DNA of 64,000 bases. Source: Thuidium tamariscinum (lineage: Eukaryota > Streptophyta > Bryopsida > Hypnales > Thuidiaceae). Positions 1 through 12,463 of this stretch are shown one piece after another. The notes under the pieces were generated by a model. The model ran no database searches, had not been told where the DNA came from, and was given only the letters and a program-made list of their open reading frames with translations. A program made the translations under genes and the position numbers. The stretch covers positions 4,650,001 through 4,714,000 of the forward strand of contig OX344753.2 in the NCBI GenBank assembly GCA_947034885.2, in the 5' to 3' direction. Position 1 is the first letter of the stretch, and each line of letters opens with the position of its first letter.

Positions 1-118
1 GGAATATGCTATGGTCGATTACTATACATGTGATTAATCTCTAGTTTGATACTCTGCTAGATTCTTTAGAAGTGCTTGATTTATGATTATCTTCTTGGTG
101 ACTCGGTGGTCACTGTAG

Positions 119-3100
119 GTTGCACCCTACGAGCGTCCTGCTTTGAGTAAGGGCTACTTGTTATCCAAAGGTACGCATTCTCCTGCTCGGCCAATATTTT
201 TTGGGGTGATATCGGTTTAGTCCATTGTCTGGATGTGTAAGTTGAAACCAAGCTTATGGTGTGGCTGTGGAATATGTAGATCCAGCGCGATTACCTGCTT
301 TCCATACATGTGTGGGTGTCGGTGAGGAATCGCATTCTGCCAAGTGGTTTCAAGAAAAAGGTTCGTGTTTTTCATTACTAAGGTAGAGGATTCTCTTTGC
401 GTCACTTCAAGCATATGTAGGGGTGTGCTTTCATTGAGAGATCAGGATGGAGTTGTGGAGGAATTACTTTGAGTACAGGATCCAAGATCCCCTGAGACCA
501 ATTATCTTATCACTATGTATGGCTTTCTCGATGTAACCGTTCAAATTGGGAGATTGTAGACCACAATTGAAGGGACAGTAGACAACTCCGTTTCCATTCA
601 ATTTTGAGTGGCCATAGACTTTCAGCCAAGTCATGCTTACACTTGAAGGCCAAGCAAGTTGTTTGAATAGATGAATTGCTGTTGATAACAGGGGTCAGTC
701 AATACGAGGTCCCCAACGGTTTTATTACCCTCTACCTGATATGGTCAGGGGTGCAAAGATTACGAACCTTATGTAACGCACCCGCATGTTCCTGATCTGG
801 TCTTCTTAACGGTGCAGGGATCGAACTGGTGCTTGGAACGCGTGTCACGGAGGCAAACGTGAGGACTGAATCTCTCATTACAGCTGCGGGTGAAACTATT
901 TCGTATAGCGCCCTGATTGTTGCAACGGGTGCTCGGGTATGTTCCTTTTGCATATGAGATCTCCAACTCAATGAGCGACTCTTAGTAAGAATTTGTTTTA
1001 AATGAATTTTGCATGGTTTAAACACTCAACATACTGAGGCTTCCGTATTTTCATTTATCTCTTTATGAATCATCGAGAAGATTCTATTAATGATGTTGAC
1101 TAGAATTCCTGAAACACTCTAAACCCTAGACCTTGTTTGTTACATAGTTGCTTTGGGGAAAGTTGGACTTGTTGAGGGTGAGGACTAAGAGACGGGGAGC
1201 AGGTTTTGAAGGTGGATGAGTTTGGGGTCACGGGAGCAGATGCGAAGAACGTTTGCTATCTGCGAAACATCGAAGACGCTACGTGCCTGGTGGATATGAT
1301 GGCAGAGTGCCGGGAGAAAGGTGGCAAAGCTGTTGTTATAGGCGGTGGCTATATTGGGATGGAGTGTGCTGCAGCTCTCCATGGCAACCGCATTCCTGTC
1401 ACCATGGTGTTTCCGGAAGACTATTGCAGTTGGGCTCGCACTTCTCACTTTAATTGTTTTTGTTTCTCTGAGAAGAGGTGACATGATCTTGTGTGTGGAT
1501 TTTGAGAAATAGAGCTATCCTTGAAAGTCAGGCACCATTTCAGATTTCTGATTGAACCACCTAGTGATAGGTTTGCTTATTGATGGCACTATTCATTAGA
1601 TTCACTCCCATTTGTTCACCAAAATAAGATCAGCAACCCCTCTTTAATGAAACTCTAGAAGGTCTTGCTTCTCTAGTAGATGATGGTGGTAAGGTTGCTG
1701 TTGGTATATGATATTAACTGGATTTTGTACTGTCTGCAGTGCCTCGGTTGTTTACCCCAGAAATAGCGACGTTTTATGAAGAGTATTATATGAAAAAGGG
1801 TATTCAATTCAGGAAAGGAAATGTTCTCTCATCGTTTGAGAGTGACGATTCCGGCAAGGTACCACTATAGGCCGCCACTATATTTCCATCTTTGTTTAAA
1901 TGTGATGATTCTAGCAAGGAACCACTAAATACATTCACGAAGTTTTGAGTGTGATGAATCCGGCAAGGTATCACTATACTGTATGCTGCCACTATTTTCC
2001 TCTATTGTCTGCGAATAAGGCTTTTTCGTCATCATGTTTTAGTCACATCGTATCACCTTCTAGATTATGCTCTTCACAATATGATCATTGAGACTGGTAT
2101 CAAACGTTTTCAACAAACTGCATGGTGGGAGTATGTCGTAGTAGGAATTACACTCAGTTTCTTAAACAGTTGCTTTTAGGAGTTGTTACTTTAGTGCATA
2201 TGATGTTGCATCTGAGTATTGGCCAGTCTTACCTTAATTGCAACCATGCTGAACCGTCCCAGAGGTGCTATGCTAGGTATGCACGGTGGGAGTATGTCGT
2301 AGTAGGAATCACGCTCAGTGTCTTACTTCAACAGTTGCTTTTAGGTGTTGTTACTTTGAATGCATTTGATGCCCATGACGTTGCAACTGAGCATTGGCCA
2401 GTCTCAAATTGCAGCCATGTTGAACGAACCTTTTCGGTGGTGCTGTGCCAGGTGACAGCAGTCATATTGAAAGACGGGAGCCGCATCGAGGCCTCCCTGG
2501 TGGTTTGCGGCATCGGCATCCGCCCCAACGTGGACCTCTTCGAAGGGCAGCTCACTCTGGAAAAGGGCGGCATCAAAGTGAACGGCAAGATGCAAAGCGT
2601 GAGCAACTCTTCCGTGTACGCAGTGGGCGACGTCGCAGCTTTCCCAGTGCCCATGTACAACGACATCCGGAGACTGGAGCATGTGGACCACGCTCGCAAG
2701 TCGGCAGCTCACGCAGTGCAAGCCATTCTGATGAACAACAAAGTGATGGACTACGACTACTTGCCTTACTTCTACTCTCGTGTGTTCACCTTGTCCTGGC
2801 AGTTCTTCGGAGACGACGCCGGTCAGTGTGTGCTCTTCGGGAACCGTGAGTTTGGCAAGTTCGGGGCTTACTGGGTGCACGAGGGGCGAGTGGTGGGGGT
2901 GTTCTTAGAGGGAGGCTCCAAGGTGGAGTACAGTGCGCTGGCGAAAACGGCCAGAGAGAGGCCGCAGGTGAAGGATGTGGGATTGTTGAAGAAACAGGGC
3001 CTGGAGTTCGCATTGGCGGTGGCGGAGCCGATGCCACAAATGTCGTTGATGAGTTCGATTTCCTCGGCCGAGAGTGAACTCCTGTTGTCACATCCTTACA

Positions 3101-3198
3101 AATGGGCAATTCAAGCGGGCAGTGGGGTAGCTCTGGGATTGGCTGTCGTTGGTGTGATATACTGGTTCGGTAGCCGGAGATCCAGGAGGAGATTGTGA
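119..3198 (+). CDS. Monodehydroascorbate reductase, peroxisomal membrane (MDAR4) type, 5' end outside window
   Basis: FAD enzyme that uses NAD(P)H to reduce the monodehydroascorbate radical to ascorbate. Exons I can join in frame: 119-170, 280-360, 818-936, 1203-1428, 1740-1858, 2452-3198 (447 residues in the window). Seen: PYERPALSKGYLL, PARLPAFHTCVG, GIELVLGTRV, the NAD-binding GGGYIGMECAA, MVFPEDYCMPRLFTP, the FAD-contacting SVYAVGDVAAFP and FYSRVFTLSWQFFGD. The N-terminal FAD GxGxxG exon lies upstream of base 1. The last exon ends with a hydrophobic segment of about 20 residues followed by SRRSRRRL, as in the tail-anchored MDAR4 subtype that detoxifies peroxide at the peroxisomal membrane; cytosolic and plastid forms lack it. 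Introns carry local duplications (separate entries). Family assignment is strong; the location rests on the tail. Confidence 0.93.
410..745 (+). repeat. Dispersed repeat in an MDHAR intron (copy 1)
   Basis: This intronic stretch aligns, with substantial divergence, to 37080-37400 in the first intron of the NAD+ synthetase gene, in the same absolute orientation. Shared blocks include CATATGTAGG, GAGATCAG, TGTAGACCACAA, CGTGCTTACAC (here CATGCTTACAC), a block reading TTGCTGTTG followed by CAGG and GTCAGTCAA, and CCAAACGG/CCCAACGG near the end. No terminal inverted repeat or coding potential was seen. Confidence 0.55.
1843..1998 (+). repeat. Local duplication of an MDHAR exon-intron junction
   Basis: The junction after exon 1740-1858 (GATTCCGGCAAG|GTACCACTAT, then GCCGCCACTAT) recurs as degraded copies in the intron at about 1901-1927 (GATTCTAGCAAGGAACCACT) and 1948-1998 (GATGAATCCGGCAAGGTATC, then GCTGCCACTAT). 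The third copy keeps an AAG|GTATCA context that resembles a donor site. Confidence 0.7.
2121..2432 (+). repeat. 161-bp tandem duplication inside an MDHAR intron
   Basis: The segment beginning at 2121 (TGGTGGGAGTATGTCGTAG) is repeated from 2282 with offset 161; both end in a motif like TTGCA(A/G)CCATG(C/T)TGAAC. The pair lies just 5' of the last exon acceptor (exon starts 2452). The whole stretch is open in the frame of the final exon, so a 358-codon reading frame runs 2122-3198, but residues before V(TAVILKDG) match no MDHAR sequence and are read as intron. Confidence 0.75.
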
Positions 3199-6100
3199 AA
3201 GACCATTGTTGTGCTGGTCCTCTTTTTTCTCACTACTTTTTCGTTCAATTATTTTTGTTGGTATATGCTCTTCAGATCCATGCACGTGTACCCTTTCAGG
3301 ACCTTTCCTCAGTTGTTTCTTCTTAGAAGATACTATTTGTGTTCTATCAAGCATTGTAACATATGTGAGAGTGACTTTTAGGAGAGTCTAGAGTTCAGAG
3401 ATCCTTGGGTAAAAGGGTTAAGTGTGTTGAATTTGATTTTCGTCACTGAATTTCATACGCATAACATTATTATGTGATTTTAGAAGTACTTCCACAGTAA
3501 TGGCTAGAGGTAGAAAACTCTGCAGGTATATAAGTTAGAATACAAATCTATATAAGATTAGGGTAATCCTACCTTATATAAATGGCTAGAGACAGAATAC
3601 AAATTTGAGCATATTCCCAAAAGGGAGACATAGAAAAAATAAAGAAAAAGTTGATGCTTGTTGAACTCTCTTCAAGGTGCAAACATTTAAAGTAGGGCAT
3701 GGTTTAGGAAAATCGATGAATTCAGCATTGACCTCCTATAACTTCTGCATATCATAATCAAATATTGTTCTTGAATTTTTCCCAACTTTATTGCACTTTA
3801 TTTTTCTATGTTATGAAAATGAGAGCTTCCTAGTAATCAATAGTGTTTGTTAGAGAAATTTGCTTAGTTTTAGGTGATCCTACCTTGTTTTATAAGTCAT
3901 TAATCCCTAAATGTCAAGCTAGTCACCATGGGAACCAATGAGTAGTGAATAGTAGTGACTTCAACGCAAACCCTAAGCTCCAAATAGAAAAATTGATATT
4001 ACAAGTCAACCTTCAAAGTAGTCCTAAGATGAAAATTATTGAATGGACAATGTGGATCTCATGCCATCTTTAGAGAATTTTGAAGTCCTTATAATTATCA
4101 GTTTAATGAATGAGACTAATTTTTGCTAACAGTCATGGTGTAGGACTTCTAGTTTATCAGGGGGAAAAAATGGATGAAAAAAGTCTCTTCTCCATTCACC
4201 ACATTGTTCCAATGTCATTCATCGACCAAAAATTGGCATTTGTGTTGTTCAAGGGTTAAAGGTATCCCATTTGCTTGTGTTAATAATGTGATGGTAGTTG
4301 CAAAGTGGGAAGTTTTTAATCATTACAAATGATAGCTAACATTCCTATTTTTGTTTAAAAGATGGGTGGCTTTAGACAACATTGTTGAGAATAATAATCT
4401 ATTTCATGACTTCCTATATACCTTTTATAATTTGTTGGTAGTTATAAATGTAGCTAGTAGACTCTCAACAATGTCCACAAAAATGTCTTGTTGTTGTTAG
4501 TTGACTTATGCTTAAGCTCAATGAAACTTAATCAAAGGCCATAGTAGAAATTGCAAGCAATAGGTTTCATAAATTTGTAAGCATTCATTAATTTTCTATG
4601 AATGTTTTACAACCATACTTTAATATGGAGTATCGTTTTATGTTTACAAAGCGCATTCTAAAGTTTAGTAAAAATTACCAAATAAAAATCATTGAATGAA
4701 TATAAAATGTAATAATTTTTCATGAGTGCAATAATTGAATATAGAAGTTGAATATTGAAAAATGATTTAAAAAAAAATCTACAATAGAACCTTCATATCC
4801 TTGATTTTATTGACTTTTTTGGATTTTGTTGTCAAGTGCACTTAATTTATTTTATGTAAATATGTAGGTGAAGAAAGGGATATAATTTTTGCATTTGATG
4901 AATTAACTTTCAAAGTTCCTTAACTATATTTTCACCAAAAACGCTCCAAAACTGCAATTTCTAGTTTAAGTATCAAATTTTTTTCTTAAAATTTTTTTGA
5001 CACATGTAACAATAGAATCTTATAGTGCATTGGTTTAAAAAGATGTAGAAAAAAATTTAGAATTTTTTACCTTGTAGATTGCAAGATATTAGTGTTTGAA
5101 TAGATGACAAAGCTAATTCTTTAGAACTCATTCTTCAAGCCAAATTCTCTACATGCTCAACAAAATTTTAAATATTTGGAATTGTACAACATAAAGGAAA
5201 AAAATAGTAAGTAGAAAGTAGATAGTGATTCAAAATACTAAATTGTTGATAATTTAGTTATGGAATTGAAAAATGCCACTCTCAATGGTTGTAACCTTAT
5301 AATAAACAAACTACATCTAATGTTTTATTTTTCAAAAATATTGAAAATTGAATTAAATAAAGGACTTCAAAGTTTATTTTAAAATTAAAAAATCCATAAC
5401 TACTTGCAAACTAAAAACCCTCATAACTTTCATCTCATTAATCAAAATGGAAAGATTCAAAGCTTTCTAACTATATATAGATCTAAATAATGAATTTCAA
5501 TTTTATTCCCTTAAAAAAGTGATTTTTAAGATTTGCTCAAAGTGCCCAAGTTGAGAAAGAAATAGCATATTATGTAAGCATCATGATACAAAGAATTATA
5601 ATGAAGAGTATAACCCTAATATAGAGGGCTACAAAATTCGCTTCATGTAGTTTACACAAGTATAGCCTTTGTGGCATTTATGCCATTGGTCTAGTTTTTG
5701 TCATTAACTCAAAAATCCATAACTTTTGGATTATATATTTAAACACTACAAAACAAAGTCCATCACACCATCTTTATGGGTTGTTGCAAGAAACACCATG
5801 CAAAAAACATAGTATTTTCAATAGTATTTTTTTTCGGGAGTACTTCAAAATTAGAAAAAAAAGTTTTAAAAAAAGTGAAAAATATGTTTCATGTATAAAC
5901 CTTTAAGAAGAAGGTACCCTAAAAAGGAAAAGTATAGGAAAAATTTGTAAGTAGGAAAACCAGAAAAGTGCAAAATCTCATGAAAATTAGTACTTTCACA
6001 TTTTAATTTGTAAAAAATAGGAAAATAAATTTTTTTTTAAACTAAAAATTTACCATTTGAAGAAAGTTGATGTTGATGAGATTTGACCAAAAAAACAATC

Positions 6101-9100
6101 TTAGAACCATCATCAATGTTCAAAAATTGTGTGCCATGGGAAAAAATTTGTACTTATGTGGAGGACATAAAATAACATATTTTTAGATTTTATTTGGAAT
6201 TTATAGGTTTTACACCTATGCAAATAGACCATAAAAGTTTTATCTTCAAATCATAAAATTTAGGCACAACGAACGTAATGAAAACCATAAACTACACCCT
6301 GTGACAGCTCAACAAAAATGATTTTTAAATATAAAATGATTTTTTTTAAAATTTTGAAAAATAAGGGATCTAATAACCTTCAAGTTAGGTATGTTCAATA
6401 AAAATTTCATGTTCATTGGACTTAATCTCCAAAAGTTATAGTGGACAACAAAAAAGTGGCTCGCATTGTGACGGGAAATAGGACCGGTGTTTCTTGCAAT
6501 GACCCTTATATAAAACTTTATAATAATACCAAAAGATCTATAATGATGATGATGATTGAATGATGCACAATCCAAAAGATCTATAATTTATGATAATTTA
6601 AGATCCAAAAATAATTTTAAAAATCCATAGATTTCACACCATCCATTGAAATGCCACAAAACAAAGTTTGAGCACCCCTCTTGACAAAGAGCTTTCCAAC
6701 AATTAATCAAAATTGAAAACGGAAGACACATGATTTTAGAGATCCTACTGCAACAAACAATGCAATCAACCTAATTTTATGTATATATACATAGATGCAC
6801 ATGTGCCATGTGCCATTTCCATAGTCAAAATAAAAAATAGTGATTGTCTAATTTTTTAATTCATAAAAAACTTAAAAATTTGATAACTTTCACACTAAAG
6901 GTCCAAATGCTACAAAACAAAGCTTATGCACTCATCCTTGTAAAGGCCTTCTAGCAAATCCAAGAGTGTAACTTGGGGATCTACAATAGTAGAAATCATG
7001 CTATAAATGATGGTCTAAGAGATCTCATAGTAATAAACAAACAAAACAAAACAAACAACCTCATTTCACATAGAGATGTAAGGTGAAATCACCCTCATTA
7101 TATGAGATTGAGGTCCTCAATAAGGTTGCCAATTCCTTGGAGTTTCCTAAGGTGTGGGAAGTCTACTACCTTTGTAGTCTAACATGGATAAACTTCAACT
7201 ATGTCTAATATTAATTTTTAATATTTCATATTTTGACAACATATTGGTGGTTTATAGCAACTTGAAACAGTCCTGCCCTTACTTCAAATCTCATCTAATG
7301 ATTTGTGCCATTATGTACAATTAAAAGAAGAATTTGACAACCTAGGTTGTCAAATAAGATTTTTGAAATCCCTTTACTTTACGGTGGCCAAATTCAAGGA
7401 GCTCTTTTGAAGTAACTCACATTTAATTAGCTTTGGCTTGGAATTAGGTTTGATGAAGTTTAGGATCTACTACTATCCTAAGCCTAGAAGTTATATGGAC
7501 TTTGAAAAGCATATAGGGAAATAGTATTGTAGACTAATAGGTAGGAGTTTCAATCTCATATATACTTGCCTAGTTTTCCCACCTTCGCTTCCTCAACTCC
7601 AACTTCTATCCTTCAACTTTATATGACCCTTATTAGAAGACCCTTCATTTTGAATTAGCATTGTAAATTAGATGAATCTTGAAACTTTAGAGGTATAAAA
7701 GAGAATAGCATTGGATTCAATTTCCCAGTTGACTTCAACTTCAAAGAAATATGGATGAAGTAGTGTGGCAAGAGGACTAGGATTCATTTGTGTTAGTTTC
7801 TAAAATTGAACTCTATGTATGTGTAAAGATGATATAGTCAAGGTTTTGCAACATCTAAATAGGTATTTTGGTTTGCCATTGACAATTTTAAATAGAATCA
7901 TTTGTTTGACTAATAATGATTGTAATAACTAAAAAATATGACTATGCAAACTAATTTCTTTTGGTTCATCCATTTAAACCCCAAATCCAAAGAGTTTTTA
8001 GTTGAACAAGTTGTCCAAAATCTTAGGCAAGTTGCCAATAATAGTCAAGAGTTCCAATTTTCATAATCTTTGAGATTTATAAAATGGATTGAAAGCTAAA
8101 TGTGGTACACTTTATTGTTCCTATGACATACAAACCACCCAAGAAAAACTCCTAGAAATGACCCATTAGAGTCTTACATCAACCCATGACAAAATAGACT
8201 TTTCTTAATAAATGAGATTAGGACTACATTGGGTTGGTTAGTGGCCAAAATTAATGCCATGGATGATAGTAATGGAGTTAGAAATGACTTGCTTCAAAAA
8301 CTTCTACCTTTTCAATATAAATTCATTAGAAGAATTGATTTTTTTAATTCCTTTATATTATAGTCATATTAGAATATATTGTAATTGATTTAGGTAGTAG
8401 GATGCCCATTATGCATGCATTTTTTGTTGGTTTGGAGGTAGTCTAAAGACTCTTTTGGGTAGATCCTACAGTATACTTCAAAATTCATATGAAATTCAAA
8501 TAGTCAAAATATTAAAAAATAAAAAGTCAATTGCTCTCTTCATTTTTCACATTTGCTCACTACAATAGGGCAAAATACTCATTCTGGTTGGTTTACTTTA
8601 AAGTACAATGAAGTAGTTTTCAACTTGAAGCTTCCATGGAAATTTGAAAACCATGGGGCAAATTGGGGAGCCCACAATAAAATCACCTTCAAACTTGATA
8701 CAATAAGATTGAAGTTCACAATTAAGGTAAGGTAGAACTTCCTACATCCAATCACTTAACCAATATTGGGACAAATTATAAGCAATATGAAGCAATGCAA
8801 TTCTTTCTCTTGTACAAAGATAAGAAATATTGAAACTAAATTCTTTTTGTCATTTTACTCTCAAGATTGAAATTACTATGAATTTTGGGAGCCTAAAAGT
8901 GTTTAGGGTCCATAGTCAATGCCTAGAATCTTCCAATTTGAATCATAGCTAGGACTACTTTTCCATTCAATACTTCCCACACTCTTCATGACACTTTGAG
9001 ACATGTGTCATGACCTTACTAGTCCCAAGCTTGAAAAGGAGAAAAAAAATATTCGAAGCTTTGGTTGGAAAACTATTCCAATTTCAAATGGAAATAGCTA

Positions 9101-9150
9101 TATCCTAGGAGGTTGGGTATAGGTCCTTGGTTGGGTATAGGTGGTTCTAC
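3199..9150. other. AT-rich intergenic region
   Basis: The first 200 bp are probably MDHAR 3' UTR. The rest is AT-rich with homopolymer runs and no supported gene; open frames are short and lack family similarity. One terminal-inverted-repeat element (5778-6505) is recognisable. Other parts (about 4800-5560) share phrases with 15300-16700 and 24400-25080, indicating older dispersed repeats whose ends I could not define. Confidence 0.6.
5778..6505 (+). mobile_element. 728-bp non-autonomous TIR element, family 1, copy 1
   Basis: Terminal inverted repeats GGGTTGTTGCAAGAAACACC (left) and the complement of GGGTCATTGCAAGAAACACC (right). The interior matches 27827-28558 over nearly its full length in the same orientation, and 41674-42397 in the opposite orientation. 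No transposase frame is present. Target duplication is not clear from the flanks, so I do not assign a superfamily. Confidence 0.8.
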
Positions 9151-10251
9151 CTTAGTCACCAGTATGAATGAGAGAAGAAATACCCAATAAGGTAAGAACT
9201 CAGTTTGAATTGCTTGTTAAACCCCTTCCGACGGAACTGAGCGGCTAGTTGATGGCAGCAATCAAAATTAATGTTTCTTCCATTGTAATAGAGACAATGA
9301 AAGAAACATGATACCAGACCTAACTTGGCATGGTTCCAATCGTTTCTCACAAATTTGGGCAAAGCTGACTGTAGTAAAGCGGTGTGCCTTGCTGTCAGTG
9401 GCCCACACTCGCCAATCAAAGTCTGAGGAGGGGCGATAACCGTTCCAGCTTGGGTCAAATACTCAACTACCATACAGTAGCTGGAATCCCAGGGAAGAAT
9501 ATTTTCGGCTCCTCTGCTGACTGTCCAGAGGGAAGGATTTCAGGGATAATACGGAGTACTAAATTACGAACTATGATCCCAACTCCAGAACAAATCTATG
9601 CCGTCTAGATTTCACGTTTAAGAAGAATGACGTGCAAATAGTTTTGGCGATTAAACCAATCGAGCACATTGCGAAAGCCTGAACTCCTTAGTTGATCATG
9701 TATGCATCCCCCTTTCGTAAAACTCTTGTACGAGACATCTCATCACCCCCAGTTACCCTGGTCTCGTCACCTGCAAACGAAAACCTGTTGCACAAAAGAG
9801 ACGCAGTGCTCCTCCGTACTACATCTGGAAGATAGCTAGTTTCATGGATGTGGGATATCAATCAGCGCTCCGGTGTGGAGAGGTTCTTCCAAAGGAGAAC
9901 AATCGACAGAATACACTGCTCTGGAAAAAATTATGATAAAAAGATTTGCCTACTGACGGCCAATTGATTAGAGAATCAATTTCGCACTTGGAAGAATTTT
10001 CTTCAAATGCATTACAAGCCAACAGGGTAAAGAATAACAGCTCTCTGTAGTCTTTGGAGACGAGACGACCCCAATATCATGATATTACTAGCTGTGCGTG
10101 TTGCCTTCGGCAATGACTCCAGTCATCTTTGTCCTACCAAATAAAAGTAAGTGAAAACAAATGGTCTGGATAGACAGAACTGAGAATGGCCTACACCTAA
10201 TTATGTTAACAGAGTTACAAACTTTCAATCAAGAGCCGACAAGGCAGCATG
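9151..10251 (-). other. Probable 3' UTR of the F-box gene
   Basis: A less AT-rich stretch immediately downstream (minus strand) of the F-box stop codon. Short open frames on both strands resemble nothing recognisable and none has a convincing start. Its abrupt compositional border near 9150 and its position fit a long 3' UTR; an uncharacterised small gene is possible. Confidence 0.35.
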
Positions 10252-12206
10252 TCACGAACCATTGGAGGCAGACCATCGAAGCACATGGCATGCAACAAGA
10301 TTGATTGCAAGCCGGGCCCTAGCCAGAGGTGTCCTTGAATGCGAAGGGCGTGCGTTCTCTGGATTGACGTTGTTAACCGCTCCAATAAGTACATTCTGCA
10401 AATCAACCACCACAATTTTAGCGTAATCCCCAGACCGTACAATGTTCACCCGAATGTGCCCCAAATGGCCAAAGTCGCAAATTACATACCTACAGGACTT
10501 GGTATCTATCACTTTGAAAGCTTCAAGCAAGGTAACAAAAGGCACCAATAGAGGCATGAAGTCATGCCCTACATTTCGAGCAATTTCTAAAGATACCATA
10601 ACTACTATTAGCTTCCAAGGTGGACTCTCCATGTTTAGGTCGGGCACTTGGGTTTTGACAATGTACTCATGATCACTCATTAAAAATTTCATATGACCAC
10701 CTTGCAAAACTCTATTTAAACGTTTCTCGAATGCGGTATCAACAACCTCGTTCAAAAATTAGCACAAGGCCCCCATTTGAACTAAACAATCTTTCAGGTT
10801 GAGCAGCCACAGACCTGGGCGGCATTTGAATTTGATGAAGGGGCATCCAGAGTAACAACAAGAGACACTCTACTCGAGTGAAGACAAGCAACCCCAGCCG
10901 GAGTCACAGCCCTGCATTTTTTCACTTTCATCTTCACAAGACTCGGGCAACCACCAACGAGCGCTTCCATTCCCCGATCAGAAATAGGACATCCCTTAAT
11001 GCAAAGCTTTTTCAAAGCTAAACATTTAAGCGCAATGCACGAAAGCTCAGAATCTCCAAACGTGTCACTCGTACAAATAGCTAACCGCTCCAAACTCGAG
11101 CAATCCGATGCCAAAAGGCTCAAGCTCGCAGTAGTCGCACTAACCCCAATAATCACAAGCTCTTGTAAATACTTGCACTTTCTAGCAACCATAAGAAGAC
11201 CCTCATCTCCCACACGGCTGCTCTTCATCACATCCACATGCAGCTTTCGCAATAACTGACATCCACTCGCCACAGCCGAAAGGCCCACGTTTGTACATTC
11301 GGTAGGCTTCACCAAATACAACACTTGCAAATTACTCCACCGCGCCACAGCTTTCAGTCCTTTATCGGTGACACACACCTTCTCCAAATGAAACTCCACC
11401 AGGCTAGTCATATGATCCGTAATAATCTCCAGCAGTAAATCCCAATTGCCCGGCACCCGAGACAAAATCAGAGTATGCAAGCTCGTGGAACCAGCAATAA
11501 GCGGACCAAGCAGATGCGCGTTCGGCAAATCCTTAACACACAACCTCTTAACACTACACGGCCCAGGGAGTACATGCTCAGACGTGGTGGGATTGGTCAT
11601 AACAAAACCCCGAAGCCGCTTCAAAGTCAGATCCTCCAGGTTAAAGCAATTCTGTAAAACAGAGTTGATGCCGCGAGGCCCGAATTGACATGACCCGCAC
11701 GAAAACTTGCGTAATGAACCGGACGCAAACTCCGCGAATTCCTCAAGGCCGGCGTCGGAAAGACCCTTACAAGCCTTGATTTTCAGTTTTTGCAACTGCC
11801 GACACTGTGACCCCACCAGGCAGAGCGCGCTGTCGTCGATACTTACCGTCCGCCGGTCGCATTTCAAAGCGAGTTTCGTAATGTGCGGGAAGCGGCGAAG
11901 GAGCGCCGGCAGGGATGAACCAAGCTCGACTGATGCGTGGAGCGACAGGCGTTGACGACTTTGCCCTTCCACGCGGTACCACCGCCTGCATACTAACGCA
12001 CATCTGTTTCGATCTGTTGTCGAAAGTTTTCGGAACACCGACGCGACGCACTCATCGGGGGCATAAGCCGTCCAATCGTCTCCTTCAATCAACTCCTCTT
12101 GTCGTCTCTCTCTCTCAACCTTGTCCTCCTCCTCGTCTTCTTCCTCGTGGACTCGACTAGGGTTCCCTCCCGAACACGCTGCTACCGTCGAGGCGCCCTG
12201 CCCCAT
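10252..12206 (-). CDS. VFB/SKIP2-like F-box and leucine-rich-repeat protein, two exons
   Basis: Substrate-recognition subunit of an SCF ubiquitin ligase. Exon 1 is 12206-10815, exon 2 is 10395-10252; phase 0 on both sides, 511 residues, close to the roughly 520 of Arabidopsis VIER F-BOX/SKIP2 proteins. Start MGQGAS is conserved and carries a Gly2 that could be myristoylated. Seen: acidic linker, F-box at about 43-88 (YAPDECVASVFRKL, CALVCRRWYRVEG), then Cys/Leu-rich LRRs (LKIKACKGLSDAGLEEF, KCKYLQELVIIGV, LCIKGCPISDRGMEAL). Reading straight on in exon 1 gives a 470-residue product ending CGCST; I reject this because CAG|GTCTGT is a usable donor and the downstream exon supplies the family tail (SRTP...INLVACHVLRWSASNGS). 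The 420-bp intron is itself open for 120 codons. Full LRR exon is intact. Confidence 0.9.
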
Positions 12207-12463
12207 GCTTGGACTTCTTCTCTCTATCTCTCTCTTTGATCACACTACATCACCATCACCATCTCCCTCTTCATCTTCATCTCTCTCGCTGCTAGGGTTT
12301 CCAACGAAACGCCAAGATCGCCATTCTCCTCCATTCTCGTCCTCCGTTCAAAAACATGCTTTCAAAAACAAGCTCCTCGCGCACCATGTGACACCGCTAA
12401 ACCAGTGAAGAAACGAATCTCGACGTGAACTCGAGCTCCGCAATCTGGACCTGTGCTGCAATA
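12207..12463. promoter_or_regulatory. CT-rich leader/promoter region between divergent frames, with telo-box
   Basis: Plus strand is rich in TCTCTC tracts (12100-12120, 12217-12235, 12270-12290) and contains GCTAGGGTTTCC at about 12291-12302, the complement of the telo-box AAACCCTA common near plant transcription starts. It serves as 5' region of the minus-strand F-box gene; the CT-rich orientation would also suit a plus-strand leader. No TATA box stands out. Confidence 0.45.

Noticed and set aside
2122..2451. N-terminal extension of the last MDHAR exon
   Set aside because: Upstream residues have no similarity to MDHAR, and a clean acceptor at 2450-2451 continues the frame from exon 1740-1858 exactly.
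10396..10755. Separate 167-codon gene downstream of the F-box gene
   Set aside because: Only its last 47 codons match anything (the F-box family tail); the rest lies between a usable donor and acceptor.
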